DNA of 64,000 nucleotides from Aquabacterium sp. OR-4 (GCF_025290835.2 NZ_JAOCQD020000001.1:1984001-2048000); one strand, 5' to 3'. Positions 28,482 through 37,579 are shown, numbered from the stretch's first letter. The notes: generated from the sequence alone by a model not told the origin. Program-made: numbers and translations.

Positions 28482-28685
28482 TCAGAGGCCGGCAAAGGGC
28501 AGCATTTGTGCCATGTGCCCCATGTTGGTCTCGTGCACGTTCACGGCACCGCGCAGCTGACGCTTGCGGGTCGTGCTCTTCTTCGTGAGGATGTGGCGCT
28601 TGAACGCCTGACCGCGCTTGACGGTGCCACCCGGACGGACGCGAAAACGCTTCTTCGCGCTGCTCTTGGTCTTCATTTTGGGCAT
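28482..28685 (-). CDS. rpmI: 50S ribosomal protein L35
   Basis: A 67-residue basic protein starting [20 protein letters not shown], the L35 signature. The frame is open upstream, but the ATG at 28685 has a strong ribosome site (agaaggagcagtc). The order infC, rpmI, rplT is the conserved one. Confidence 0.98.
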   Translation of the reverse strand: MPKMKTKSSAKKRFRVRPGGTVKRGQAFKRHILTKKSTTRKRQLRGAVNVHETNMGHMAQMLPFAGL

Positions 28686-28848
28686 GACTGCTCCTTCTAA
28701 GTTGCTCCTGCAGGCGGCCGCCCGTTGTGGCGCGACGCTTGTACTGCCTGCAGCAGCTGTTCCCCAAGGGTGCGCTGGTGACCAAACCAGCGCGGGGAAT
28801 TCGTGAAACCTGTTCTCTCGCCAAACGCGCGGCACACCGCCGCGGCGC

Positions 28849-29400
28849 TCACTGCTTCTTGCGGGGCGCCAGCACCATGATCATCTGGCGACCTTCGAGC
28901 TTGGGCATGTGCTCAACCACGGCCACATCGGCCAGTTCTTCGCGAATGCGCTCGAGCATCTTCATGCCCAGGTCCTGGTGCGTGATCTCGCGGCCGCGAA
29001 AGCGCAAGGTGACCTTGCCCTTGTCGCCGTCCTCGGCGATGAATCGACGCAGATTGCGCATCTTGATGTTGTAGTCGCCGTCGTCGGTACCGGGCCGGAA
29101 CTTGACTTCCTTGACCTCGATGACCTTCTGCTTCGACTTGGCCTCGGCCGCCTTCTTCTGCTCCTGGTACTTGAACTTGCCGTAGTCCATCAACCGGCAC
29201 ACCGGGGGATCGGCGGTGGCAGCGATCTCGACCAGGTCGACATCGGCCTCGCCGGCCAGGCGCAGCGCATCCATGATCGGGACGATGCCAAGCGGCTCGT
29301 TGTTGACCCCGTTCAGACGGACCATGGGCGCCATGATTTCGCGGTTGAGTCGATGCTTGCGCTCGACATTGGGCATCCGGCGATCAAGAAACGTAGCGAT
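28849..29400 (-). CDS. infC: Translation initiation factor IF-3, ATC start codon
   Basis: A 183-residue factor that keeps ribosomal subunits apart and checks start codons. The N-terminal domain ([33 protein letters not shown]) and C-terminal domain ([44 protein letters not shown]) are both complete. An ATG at 29376 ([11 protein letters not shown]) lacks any ribosome site. Eight codons earlier an ATC at 29400 is preceded by aagggg at proper spacing and would give an N-terminus [13 protein letters not shown] non-canonical ATY start on infC is the basis of IF-3 autoregulation in other bacteria, so the ATC is preferred. Confidence 0.9.
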   Translation of the reverse strand: MATFLDRRMPNVERKHRLNREIMAPMVRLNGVNNEPLGIVPIMDALRLAGEADVDLVEIAATADPPVCRLMDYGKFKYQEQKKAAEAKSKQKVIEVKEVKFRPGTDDGDYNIKMRNLRRFIAEDGDKGKVTLRFRGREITHQDLGMKMLERIREELADVAVVEHMPKLEGRQMIMVLAPRKKQ

Positions 29401-29493
29401 GGTGCAAACCCCTTCGGATCAACGTGGATCCATGCCCCAAGGCAAGCAACGGGCGGAAATCAACGCAAAAAGTGCGCGCCTGTAGGCTGGACG

Positions 29494-31401
29494 TCAAACC
29501 TTGGCGGCGATGTCGGCGGCGAGCTTCGCAGCGAAGTCGGCCACCGACATGACGCCGAGGTCTTGGTTGCCCCGGGCGCGCACAGCAACGGCCCCACTTG
29601 CCTTCTCCTTGTCACCTGCGACGAGGATGTACGGGGCCTTTTGCAACGAATGCTCGCGGATTTTATACGTGATCTTCTCGTTGCGCAAATCGGCCTGAAC
29701 TCTAACTCCTTGTTTTTGCAGCGTTTTCACGACGTCTGCAACGTATTCGGCTTGCGCGTCGGTGATGCTGGCCACCACCACCTGCACTGGAGCCAGCCAG
29801 GCAGGCAATGCGCCAGCATGCTGCTCGATCAGAATACCGATGAAACGCTCGAGGCTGCCCACGATGGCGCGGTGCAGCATGATGGGTCGATGGCGGGCTC
29901 CATCCTCGCCCACGAACTCTGCGTCCAGCCGTTCGGGCAGGTTCGGATCGACCTGGATCGTGCCGCATTGCCAGGGGCGGCCCAGCGCATCTTTCAACGT
30001 GTATTCAATCTTCGGGCCGTAGAAGGCACCCTCGCCCGGCAGGTACTCGAAGTCGCAGCCCGAAGCCTTGAGGCCCTCGGCCAGCGCGGCCTCGGCGCGG
30101 TCCCAGCTTTCCTCGGTGCCGATGCGCTTGTCGGGCCGGGTGGACAGCTTGTAGATGATGTCGCTGAAGCCGAAGTCCTTGTACACGCGCTGCAACAGCG
30201 TGGTGAAGGCCACCACCTCGGCCTGGATCTGGTCTTCGGTGCAGAAGATGTGGCCGTCGTCCTGGGTGAAGGCGCGCACGCGCATGATGCCGTGCAGGCC
30301 ACCGGTGGGCTCGTTGCGGTGGCACTGGCCAAACTCGCCAAAGCGCAGCGGCAGGTCGCGGTAGCTCTTGATGCCCTGCTTGTAGATCAGGATGTGGCCC
30401 GGGCAGTTCATCGGCTTGAGCGCGTAGTCGCGCTTCTCGCTCTCGGTGACGAACATGTTCTCGCGGTACTTGTCCCAGTGGCCGGTCTTCTCCCACAAGC
30501 CCTGGTCGAGGATCTGCGGGCCCTTGACCTCCAGGTAGCCGTTGTCGCGGTAGACCTGGCGCATGTACTGCTCGACGCCCTGCCACACCGTCCAGCCCTT
30601 GGGGTGCCAGAACACCGTGCCGGGGCTGTGCTCGTCGATGTGGAACAGGTCGAGCTCGCGGCCGAGACGGCGGTGGTCGCGCTTCTCGGCCTCTTCCAGC
30701 ATCGTGAGGTACTTCTGCAGGTCGTCCTTGGTGGCCCAGGCGGTGCCGTAGACGCGCTGCAGCATCTCGTTGCGATGGTCGCCGCGCCAGTAGGCGCCGG
30801 CCACCTTCATCAGCTTGAAGTGCTTGAGCTTGCCGGTGCTGGGCACGTGCGGGCCGCGGCAGAGGTCTTCAAAGCTGCCCTCGCGGTACAGGCTCACGTC
30901 CTCGCCGGCCGGGATGCTGCCGATGATCTCGGCCTTGTAGTGCTCGTTGAGCGACTTGAAATACGCCACGGCCTCGTCGCGCGGCAGCACGCGGCGCTGC
31001 ACCGGCTCGTCCTTCTTGGCCAGGTCGGCCATCTTCTTCTCGATGGCGGCCAGGTCGTCGGGCGTGAACGGGCGCTTGTACGAGAAGTCGTAGTAGAAGC
31101 CGTGCTCGATGACCGGGCCGATGGTGACCTGGGCTTCGGGGAACAGCTCCTTGACCGCATAGGCCAGCAGGTGGGCGGTGGAGTGGCGGATCAGCTCCAG
31201 GCCGTCGGCGTCGCGCTCGGTGACGATGGCCAGCGCGGCGTCGGCGTCGATGCGGTGGCTGGTGTCGACCAGCCGGCCGTCGATCTTGCCGCCGAGCGCC
31301 GCCTTGGCCAGCCCGGCGCCGATGGACGCGGCCACCTCGGCCACGGTGACCGGCTGCGGGTACTCGCGTTTCGAACCGTCGGGAAGCGTGATCGTGACCA
31401 T
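29494..31401 (-). CDS. thrS: Threonine-tRNA ligase
   Basis: A 635-residue class II synthetase charging tRNA-Thr. In order: N-terminal TGS domain (about 1-62, [20 protein letters not shown]), editing domain (about 70-230, with the [16 protein letters not shown] zinc-like histidines), catalytic core (about 245-530, [10 protein letters not shown] holding the zinc Cys, and [14 protein letters not shown]), and the anticodon-binding domain (about 535-635, [14 protein letters not shown]). Its 5' region holds a Thr-rich leader peptide and an attenuator. It lies just upstream of infC, the usual order. Confidence 0.97.
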   Translation of the reverse strand: MVTITLPDGSKREYPQPVTVAEVAASIGAGLAKAALGGKIDGRLVDTSHRIDADAALAIVTERDADGLELIRHSTAHLLAYAVKELFPEAQVTIGPVIEHGFYYDFSYKRPFTPDDLAAIEKKMADLAKKDEPVQRRVLPRDEAVAYFKSLNEHYKAEIIGSIPAGEDVSLYREGSFEDLCRGPHVPSTGKLKHFKLMKVAGAYWRGDHRNEMLQRVYGTAWATKDDLQKYLTMLEEAEKRDHRRLGRELDLFHIDEHSPGTVFWHPKGWTVWQGVEQYMRQVYRDNGYLEVKGPQILDQGLWEKTGHWDKYRENMFVTESEKRDYALKPMNCPGHILIYKQGIKSYRDLPLRFGEFGQCHRNEPTGGLHGIMRVRAFTQDDGHIFCTEDQIQAEVVAFTTLLQRVYKDFGFSDIIYKLSTRPDKRIGTEESWDRAEAALAEGLKASGCDFEYLPGEGAFYGPKIEYTLKDALGRPWQCGTIQVDPNLPERLDAEFVGEDGARHRPIMLHRAIVGSLERFIGILIEQHAGALPAWLAPVQVVVASITDAQAEYVADVVKTLQKQGVRVQADLRNEKITYKIREHSLQKAPYILVAGDKEKASGAVAVRARGNQDLGVMSVADFAAKLAADIAAKV

Positions 31402-31443
31402 GGCAAAAGGCTCCGGAAATGGGCAGGCGTGCGGGCAACAAAA

Positions 31444-31466
31444 AAGCGCGGTGGTGAGCCGCGCTT
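31444..31466 (-). terminator. Attenuator terminator in the thrS leader
   Basis: On the minus strand an 8-bp stem (AAGCGCGG / CCGCGCTT) with a 7-nt loop is followed by TTTTGTT, 43 bases before the thrS ATG. Its 5' arm and loop (31456-31464) can instead pair with 31507-31517 (9 bp with a 2-nt bulge), which overlaps the stop codon of the leader peptide. Confidence 0.75.
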
Positions 31467-31515
31467 GTCGTTGTTCAGGGAGAAAGGGTCGAACAGGCGT
31501 GACGGCGCGGCCGGC

Positions 31516-31557
31516 TCAGGGGCCGGTGACGGTGGCGATTTGAGTTCGCGGTGTCAC
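31516..31557 (-). CDS. Threonine-rich leader peptide (13 aa)
   Basis: A 13-codon frame with a GTG start reading VTPRTQIATVTGP (initiator valine shown as encoded). Four codons are Thr, including ACA and ACT, which are uncommon in this GC-rich sequence. A plausible ribosome site (aaagg) lies nine bases upstream. The stop codon overlaps the upstream segment of an antiterminator that competes with the terminator at 31444-31466. A ribosome stalled at Thr codons leaves that segment free; one at the stop covers it. This is the layout of a Thr-tRNA-responsive attenuator of thrS. I know of no prior description of this particular peptide. Confidence 0.6.
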   Translation of the reverse strand: MTPRTQIATVTGP

Positions 31558-31751
31558 AACCAGGTGCCTTTCTCGCTCTTGTTCAGGGTGTTTCGGGGGT
31601 GGTTCGGATGAACTGCGCGCGATTGTACGGCGCAACGCCGTGGCGGCGGCCATGCGGCAGGCGCCGAACTGCGGCCGCCGATCGGGCCATTTCGCCGCGC
31701 CGCGCCGCGCCGGCACGCAGCCGGCGCCGGCTGCGCCGGGCGCATGCCGCC
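31558..31751 (-). promoter_or_regulatory. Presumed thrS promoter region
   Basis: The 194 bases between the hupE-like stop and the Thr leader must hold the thrS promoter. The minus strand reads GTACAAT near 31622-31628, a fair -10, about 65 bases before the leader start; no clear -35 is seen. The rest is low-complexity GC with no coding sign. Confidence 0.35.
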
Positions 31752-33149
31752 TCACACCAGGGCCGCTGCGCCCAGGCAGCGCTCGACGAACCAGAACGCG
31801 GCCACCGCGGCCGCCACGCCCGAGCCGCCACGCAGCACGGCGGGCACGTACATCGCGCGCACGCGCCAGGTCATCAGCAAGGGCAGCAGCAGTGCCACCA
31901 CGGCCAGCTGGCCGGCCTCGAGCCCCAGGTTGAACTGCAGCAGCGCCCAGCCGAAGGTGGCGCCGGGCAGGTCGAGCTCGGCCAGCACGCCGGCAAATCC
32001 GAAGCCATGCACCAGGCCGAAGCCGAAGGTCAGCGCATCGCGCCAGCGCCACAGGCGCGGGCGCAGGTTGTCCACCGCCGCCACCAGGATGGTGAGTGCG
32101 ATGGCCGGCTCGATCAGCCAGGGCAGCGGCTGCCAGCGCCCCAGCGCCGACAAGGCCAGCGTGATCGAGTGGGCCAGCGTGAACAGCGTGATGGTGCGCA
32201 GCACCGGCCCCACGGCACCGCGCAGATCGGCCACCGGACGCCAGCCGTGGCTGGCGCTGCTGGCGGCCGCGCTGGCAGCAGCTGAACGATCTGCACCGCC
32301 GGCACCACCAGAACGATCTGCACCGCCACGCTGCAGCACTGCGGGCAGCAACAAGCACACCAGAAACAGCAGGTGATCCCAGCCGTTGAGCAGGTGCACC
32401 GCGCCTTCGACGATGAAGGACGCATGCTCGGCGGCCGGCGGCTGCGTCGGCACGGCGGCGCTGGCCGGGCCGGCGACGACGGTGGCGGGCACGACGGGGT
32501 TGACCAAGGATGCCGATGCCGATGCCACGCCCGACACCAACGAGGAGCCAGTGGCGCCAACGGCCGCCTGGCTGGCGCGCGTGGCCGGATCGGATGGACC
32601 GGCCGCATCCGCCGCCTGGCCCGGGCCGGTTGACAGCGCTTCGCCCGGGCGCGGTGCCGGGCTGGGCACCAGCACGCGCAGGTGCGGCGCGCCGGCCTCG
32701 GCCAGGTTCAGGCGCAGCAGCGCGCGGTGGGTGTCGTCGATGCCGGCCAGCAGGTGCCAGCGCGCCGGGGTGCCGGCCGCCACCCGGCAGGCGGCATCGG
32801 CGCGCACGACGGCATACACGCCATCGGCCCGGCGCTCCAGCGCCTGCTCGCCGGCCAGCGGTTGAAAGCGGCAGTCACCGAGCTGCAGCGCGCCCAGCAC
32901 GGTGGCGGCGATCAGCGGCTGGGCGCGGCGCACCTCGGCCCAGGTGAGCTGGCGGTCGCCGTCGGCGTCCAGCGTGGGCAGCAGCAGGTCCAGATCGCGC
33001 AGCGCCACATCGGCGCGCAGGCTGCTGCGCTCGGCGCCGGCCTGCACCTGCAGATAGGCGTCGCTGGCCTGGTGGGCCGGCGCGGCCAGCGGGCACAGCA
33101 GGCCGAGCAGGCCCAGCCAGCGCCAGAACATGGCGACAGCGTGTGTCAC
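31752..33149 (-). CDS. HupE/UreJ-family membrane protein with EF-hand-like motif
   Basis: A protein of about 460 residues. An N-terminal signal peptide (MFWRWLGLLGLLCPLAAPAH) is followed by a periplasmic domain with a near-perfect EF-hand loop DADGDRQLTWAE (about residues 61-72). A Pro/Ala/Ser linker (about 170-250) leads to the HupE/UreJ_2 membrane domain (about 255-465) with the family HLLNGWDHLLFL motif, LAHSITLALSALG and VHGFGFAGVLAEL. The family is associated with nickel or cobalt handling in hydrogenase and urease clusters, but neither enzyme is nearby. GTG at 33149 overlaps the TPR gene stop (GTGA); an ATG at 33131 is the other candidate start. It is the last gene of the DUF4331-lipoprotein-TPR-HupE unit. 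Confidence 0.82.
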   Translation of the reverse strand: MTHAVAMFWRWLGLLGLLCPLAAPAHQASDAYLQVQAGAERSSLRADVALRDLDLLLPTLDADGDRQLTWAEVRRAQPLIAATVLGALQLGDCRFQPLAGEQALERRADGVYAVVRADAACRVAAGTPARWHLLAGIDDTHRALLRLNLAEAGAPHLRVLVPSPAPRPGEALSTGPGQAADAAGPSDPATRASQAAVGATGSSLVSGVASASASLVNPVVPATVVAGPASAAVPTQPPAAEHASFIVEGAVHLLNGWDHLLFLVCLLLPAVLQRGGADRSGGAGGADRSAAASAAASSASHGWRPVADLRGAVGPVLRTITLFTLAHSITLALSALGRWQPLPWLIEPAIALTILVAAVDNLRPRLWRWRDALTFGFGLVHGFGFAGVLAELDLPGATFGWALLQFNLGLEAGQLAVVALLLPLLMTWRVRAMYVPAVLRGGSGVAAAVAAFWFVERCLGAAALV

Positions 33150-34318
33150 AGCGCCTCGCGCCGCAGATCGACCAGGCCGGTGCGCTGCGCGGTGGCGCGC
33201 GCCTCGGCCAGGGCCTCGGCCCGGCCGCAGGCCTGGGCGGCACGGTGCAGCAGCAGCAGGTCGATGGCTTCGCGCTGCAGTGCCACGTTGCGCTGTGCCG
33301 CCTGCCAGGCCGCACAGGGCTGGCGCTCGAGCGCCAGCAACTGCAGGCTGCGTTCACGCTCGTGGCCGTTGCCGCCGGGGCGTTGATCGGCCTGCGCCTG
33401 GCGCTCGCGCACCGTGCGCGCCAGCCGCGCGGCCTCGGGCCGGCCGCTGCGCTGGGCGGCGATGGCGCGGCGCAGCAGCACGCCGTCGGCATCGGGCGCA
33501 TCGCGCAGCAGATCCCAGGCCTCGGCGGCGCGGCCCTGATCCAGCAGGAAGTCGGCTCGGCCGATGCGGGCGTACAGCGCTCCATCGGTCGCCACGGCCT
33601 GCTGCCAGGCAGAGTCGGCAGCCTCGGGGCGGGCGGCGCGCTGCTCCAGCTCGGCCAGCGAGGTGTAGAGCCAGCCGCGGGTGCCGGCATCACTGCTGCG
33701 CTGCAACAGGCCGTTGAAGCGCTCGCGCGCGGCGTCGAACTCGCCGCGCAGGCCCTGCCCTTCGGCAGCGCAAGCCGCCGCCCAGGGTTGGGCGCGCAAG
33801 GCCTGCAGCGCCTGGCAGGCACGCTCGGCGTCGGCCAGCCGGCCTTGCACGCGGTGCAGGGCGGCCAACATCAGCCAGGCCTGCGGCTGCGCCGGATCGC
33901 GCTGCAGCACGCCGTCGAGCCGGCGCACGGCGTCGTCAAAGCGGTGCAGGTACTGCTCCACCTCGGCCAGCGTGACCAGCAGGGCCGGTGGCGCGCCGGC
34001 GTCGTGGCGCCAGGGCGCCAGCCTGGCCAGCGCCTGACCGGCCGGGCGGGGATCGCCCAGCGCCCGGGCCTGCTCCAGGAGTTGGCGGGCGTCGGCGCGG
34101 GCGGCCTGCGCATCACGGCTGGCGCCCAGCGCCATGCGCGCCGGCAGGCGCTCGAGCACCTGGCCGTCGTGGCTGGGCAGCACCGGCTGGCCAGCCTGGG
34201 CCACAGGCAGCCCCGCGCAGGCACCCGCCAGGGCCAGCCGGCCCAGCCAGGCGGCCAGCCTGGCGGCCCGCCGCGCCGGACTGGCGCCGCGGCGCCAGGG
34301 CGCGCTGCGCGGCCGCAT
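33146..34318 (-). CDS. Exported tetratricopeptide-repeat protein
   Basis: A 390-residue protein with a basic N-terminus and hydrophobic signal segment (WLGRLALAGACAGLPVAQAG), then helical repeats of TPR type spread over about 60-330 (RRLDGVLQRDPAQPQAWLML, ALHRVQGRLADAERA, TSLAELEQRAARPEAADSAW, GRADFLLDQGRAAEAWDLL). No enzyme motif is visible, so a scaffold role is likely. The ATG at 34318 overlaps the stop of the small lipoprotein gene (ATGA), and its own stop overlaps the HupE-like start, so the three are translationally coupled. Confidence 0.75.
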   Translation of the reverse strand: MRPRSAPWRRGASPARRAARLAAWLGRLALAGACAGLPVAQAGQPVLPSHDGQVLERLPARMALGASRDAQAARADARQLLEQARALGDPRPAGQALARLAPWRHDAGAPPALLVTLAEVEQYLHRFDDAVRRLDGVLQRDPAQPQAWLMLAALHRVQGRLADAERACQALQALRAQPWAAACAAEGQGLRGEFDAARERFNGLLQRSSDAGTRGWLYTSLAELEQRAARPEAADSAWQQAVATDGALYARIGRADFLLDQGRAAEAWDLLRDAPDADGVLLRRAIAAQRSGRPEAARLARTVRERQAQADQRPGGNGHERERSLQLLALERQPCAAWQAAQRNVALQREAIDLLLLHRAAQACGRAEALAEARATAQRTGLVDLRREAL

Positions 34319-34623
34319 CAATCCACCGACTTGGGTTCGTCGGTGTCCGAGCTGGCCAGCGTGACGGTGCTGACGTCCAGTGGCTCGCGCGTGTCGCTGC
34401 TGGCCTGGGCCAGTGCGAGCTGGTAGTCCACCGCGCCCTGGGTGGTCTGGCTGGCGCTGCCGGGCACGGCGGCCAGCGGGTCGGCCTTGGGCGCTTCGGC
34501 GCTGCTGCCACTGTCGCCGCCGCCGCAGCCGGCCAGCAGGGCGGCGCCCAGCAGCAGGGCCGGCCACAGGGCCGCCTGGGGGCGCGCCAGCGGCGCGGCC
34601 ATCGAGCTTGCTTGTCTCATCAT
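34318..34623 (-). CDS. Small lipoprotein of unknown function
   Basis: A 101-residue protein with a lipoprotein signal peptide: LWPALLLGAALLAGC ends in the lipobox LAGC, followed by a Gly/Ser/Asp-rich linker, so outer-membrane anchoring is likely. The mature part (YQLALAQASSDTREPLDVSTV) has no recognised domain. Two adjacent ATG codons (34623, 34620) could serve as start. It starts 14 bases after the DUF4331 stop and overlaps the TPR gene. Confidence 0.7.
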   Translation of the reverse strand: MMRQASSMAAPLARPQAALWPALLLGAALLAGCGGGDSGSSAEAPKADPLAAVPGSASQTTQGAVDYQLALAQASSDTREPLDVSTVTLASSDTDEPKSVD

Positions 34624-34637
34624 CGGCTCCGGCGGGT

Positions 34638-36215
34638 TCAGCGCGTGCCGCCCAGGGGGGTGGCGAGGTAGGGGAAGCTGCTCATCAGCGGCACCACCGC
34701 CTGGTCGACCGCGTCGTGCAGGCTGAACGCGGTGGCGCCCAGCGGCACGGCCGATGGCTTGCAGGCGGCGCCGAACTTGAGCGCATCGCCATCGCCATTG
34801 GCCACGCACAGGCCGCCCATCACCGCCACCAGCGCGATGTCGACCACGTCGTCCTTGGGCCGGCGGCCATTGGGAAATCCGGCCAGATCGACGGCCTGGG
34901 CCAGGTTGGCCGGCCCGCCGACGCGCAGGATCTCGCCCACCACGCCCAGGCGGTTCTGCTGCGCAAAGGGCACGGCGGCGATCGCGGTGTTCAGGCGCAG
35001 CATCTCGGAGGGCACCACGCCCTTGGGCTGGTTGACGCCGGGAATGCCGGTGAGGAAGGTGGTGACCAGGTCGTTGCGCGGAAAGTTGGTGGGCGAGGTG
35101 CCGTCGATGCCCAGCGCAATCTCCAGCAGCTTGGGCAGCGTGGGGTGGGTCACGTAGTCGAGAAACTGCGCGTCGTCCTTGGGCTTGCTGGCGTTGAAGC
35201 GGTTCTTGTCGGGCAGGCCGATCACCACCTCGTTGACCAGGGGCATGCCCAGGCGCGACACCTGCACCCAGGCGCCGCCCACCACGGCCTGGGTCTGGTG
35301 GCCGGCCTTGGGCAGGGGGTTGAGCAGCTGCGACTGGCGCAGGCTGGCGCTGGTCCAGCCGCCGATCACCGTCTCGGTGCCGGCCAGCAGGCAGGCCTTG
35401 GGCACCTCGAGCGCCAGCGTGGTGACGTTCTTGTCGTCGATGGTGTTGGGCGCGGCATTGATCAGCGCCGGGTTGGTGATCACCGACAGCGGTGCGTTGA
35501 CCAGATCGAACACCGTGCCCAGGTTCACCGCGAACGGGTCCTTGCGCTGGCCCACGAAGACCTTGCCCGCCACGCTGCAGCCCGGGATGTTGATGCTGTG
35601 CACATGCTGCGCGGCGTAGGCCGCGTAGTCGGGCAGGGTCTTGCTGCCGATGTTGTCGACCGGCTTGGCGAAGCTGGTGCCGCCACCGCTGGCGGTGACG
35701 GCCGCGCGCGTGCCGCTGCGGCGGTCGCCGCGCACCACGTCGATGCTGAAGCTTTCCTGCAGGTTCAGCGTGGCAGCGCCGGGGGCCGTCACGGCACCGG
35801 CCTGCACCAGCGGGATGGCCACGTTCTTGCCGCCGATGGCCAGCGTGGTGCCCTTGAGCGTGTTCTTGAAGCGGAACTGGAAGCTGATGTCTTCCTTGCC
35901 GTCGCCGTTGTTGTCGACGTGGATCTCATACAGCGCATTGGCGTCGAGCGAGAAGTAGTTCGGGCCGCCATACGGGTCCTGCAGCGGCAGGTAGTTGGCG
36001 ATCAGCGTGACGAACTCGCTGCGGCCGCTTTCGTAGCTGTTGAACAGGTAGAAGTCGGCGGCATCGACCTTGGGCGTGGCGGTGATGCCCGGCGCCTCGC
36101 GGTGGCTGGACGACCAGCTGGGCACGGCGGCCAGCAGCGCCACCGCGGCGGCGCAGGCTGACAGGACGGGACGCGTGGCATGCCGCAGGCGGCTGGAGGC
36201 GAGGAACGAATTCAC
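34638..36215 (-). CDS. DUF4331 secreted protein
   Basis: A 525-residue exported protein. The GTG at 36215 is chosen because a ribosome site (caggagcc) lies nine bases upstream and it opens onto a signal sequence (PVLSACAAAVALLAAVPSWS). The mature start SSHREAPGITATPKVDAADF is the hallmark of DUF4331, followed by FNSYESGRSEFVTLIANYLP and an EIHVDNNGDGKEDISFQFRF stretch with a DxDxDG-like, possibly Ca2+-binding loop. Later pieces are GMPLVNEVVIGLPDKNRFN and FPNGRRPKDDVVDIAL. The function is unknown. The co-transcribed lipoprotein, TPR and HupE-like genes suggest a cell-envelope complex. Confidence 0.82.
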   Translation of the reverse strand: MNSFLASSRLRHATRPVLSACAAAVALLAAVPSWSSSHREAPGITATPKVDAADFYLFNSYESGRSEFVTLIANYLPLQDPYGGPNYFSLDANALYEIHVDNNGDGKEDISFQFRFKNTLKGTTLAIGGKNVAIPLVQAGAVTAPGAATLNLQESFSIDVVRGDRRSGTRAAVTASGGGTSFAKPVDNIGSKTLPDYAAYAAQHVHSINIPGCSVAGKVFVGQRKDPFAVNLGTVFDLVNAPLSVITNPALINAAPNTIDDKNVTTLALEVPKACLLAGTETVIGGWTSASLRQSQLLNPLPKAGHQTQAVVGGAWVQVSRLGMPLVNEVVIGLPDKNRFNASKPKDDAQFLDYVTHPTLPKLLEIALGIDGTSPTNFPRNDLVTTFLTGIPGVNQPKGVVPSEMLRLNTAIAAVPFAQQNRLGVVGEILRVGGPANLAQAVDLAGFPNGRRPKDDVVDIALVAVMGGLCVANGDGDALKFGAACKPSAVPLGATAFSLHDAVDQAVVPLMSSFPYLATPLGGTR

Positions 36216-36484
36216 GGATTGGGCTCCTGGGTCGTTGGACGGGGGACTCGCGAGACCACCACAACAAACAACACGGCCGGCGTATGCCGATATCGGCCCC
36301 GCCACGCCGCCGAGCATGCGGACAAACCCTTTAAGTGCTAAAAATGAAATCCGCTGCTCAGGTCTCCCCCAGGCTTACGCAAGCCTGGCGCCGCTGGATG
36401 CAGGCGCGGTTGAAACGATGAGGGTGCCGGTGCCCAACGCGTCGGCGCGGCGCCGGGCTCAGGCCGGCCGGCGGCCAGGGCCGG
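36216..36484. promoter_or_regulatory. Intergenic region upstream of the DUF4331 gene
   Basis: 269 bases without a supported gene. It holds an 8-bp inverted repeat (ccaggctt / aagcctgg, loop acgc, 36369-36388) downstream of the patatin gene, without a T tract, and a locally AT-rich patch around 36330-36352 that may be the DUF4331 promoter. Confidence 0.35.
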
Positions 36485-37579
36485 CTACAGCGGCAGCGCG
36501 TCGCGCGCCGGGTCGGCGGCCCACAGTGCGGCCTCGTCGGCCAGCTGCTGTGCGGCGGCCACGGCCTGGCGCCAGCGCCGCATGCGCTCGGGCTCGTCGG
36601 AGGCAAAGCGCTTGAAGTCGCCGCGGTCGGGCAGCTTGCCGCCCGGCAAGCGGGCGATCCAGGCCGGATCGGGCGCCAGCACGATCACGTTGTCCAGCCA
36701 CGGGCTGGCGCGGTGGCGGTGGCGGAGCGATTTGTCCAGCCAGCCGGGCACCAGCGTGCGCTGGAAGTGCGGGTACAGCACCAGGCCCTCGGCCATCGAG
36801 GCGTAGTCGAGGTGCAGGTGGTAGTCGGTGATGCCGCCGTCCCAGTAGGCGCCGGGCGGGCCGCCGGGCACGTCTTGCACGGCCTCGAGCCAGAACGGGA
36901 TCGAGCAGCTGGCTTGGATGGCCGTGGCCAGGTTGTCGGGCCGCAGCGCCACCTGGTGCGCCGGGTAGTCGTGCAGCGCAAAGGGCAAGGCATCGCGCGG
37001 ATCGGCAAACACCACACGCTCCAGCCAGCGCCCCATGGCGCGGCGGCTGACCAGGTTGGCGGCATAGGCGGCCAGATAGCCTGCCGGCGTGCACCAGCGC
37101 CCCTCGCGGTGCAGCAGGCCCTTGCCTCGGCTGGTGAACACATGCAGCCGCCGCGTGGGATGCTCGAGCGGCCCCGGCCCGCCGGCCGCAAAGCGCGCCG
37201 CCAGGTTGGCGCCGAACACGCGGCTGACCACCGCCGCCGAGGGCAGCTGGCCGGGGGCGTGCTCGTAGGTCTGGCCGATGTAGTCCTCGCTCAGCTGGGC
37301 CAGCGCGGCATCGGCGTCGGGCTGGGCCGCCGCGGCCATGCGCCAGGCACCGATCGAGGCCCCCAGCAGGTGCAGCGTGTGCGTGCTGCCGGCCAGCCAG
37401 TGGCCGAACAGCCAACGGTCGAGCGGGCCCAGGATCAGGCCCTTGGGGCCGCCGGCCGCGGCCGGGATCACGCGCACATCGTGCGGCCGCAGGCCCTGCG
37501 CGCGCAAATGCTGCAGGGCGCGCGGGCCGGCAAACACGCGCAGCGCGCGCGGCCCGGGGCTGACGCTCAGAACCGCCAC
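36485..37579 (-). CDS. Patatin-like phospholipase
   Basis: A protein of about 364 residues with the patatin catalytic dyad: the nucleophile elbow GASIG (in HLLGASIGAWRMA, about residues 55-60) and the DGG motif in YWDGGITDYHLHL (about 245). The oxyanion-hole-like glycine run is AAAGGPKGLILGPLDRW near residue 38. It hydrolyses lipid acyl esters; the substrate is unknown and no signal peptide is evident. The start is uncertain: the GTG at 37579 overlaps the receptor gene by 13 bases, and a GTG at 37537 would also keep the whole domain. Confidence 0.8.
   Translation of the reverse strand: MAVLSVSPGPRALRVFAGPRALQHLRAQGLRPHDVRVIPAAAGGPKGLILGPLDRWLFGHWLAGSTHTLHLLGASIGAWRMAAAAQPDADAALAQLSEDYIGQTYEHAPGQLPSAAVVSRVFGANLAARFAAGGPGPLEHPTRRLHVFTSRGKGLLHREGRWCTPAGYLAAYAANLVSRRAMGRWLERVVFADPRDALPFALHDYPAHQVALRPDNLATAIQASCSIPFWLEAVQDVPGGPPGAYWDGGITDYHLHLDYASMAEGLVLYPHFQRTLVPGWLDKSLRHRHRASPWLDNVIVLAPDPAWIARLPGGKLPDRGDFKRFASDEPERMRRWRQAVAAAQQLADEAALWAADPARDALPL

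Noticed and set aside
36347..36424. A 25-codon plus-strand frame (MKSAAQVSPRLTQAW...) between patatin and DUF4331 genes
   Set aside because: No convincing ribosome site and no recognisable relative; it covers an inverted repeat that may be a transcription signal.
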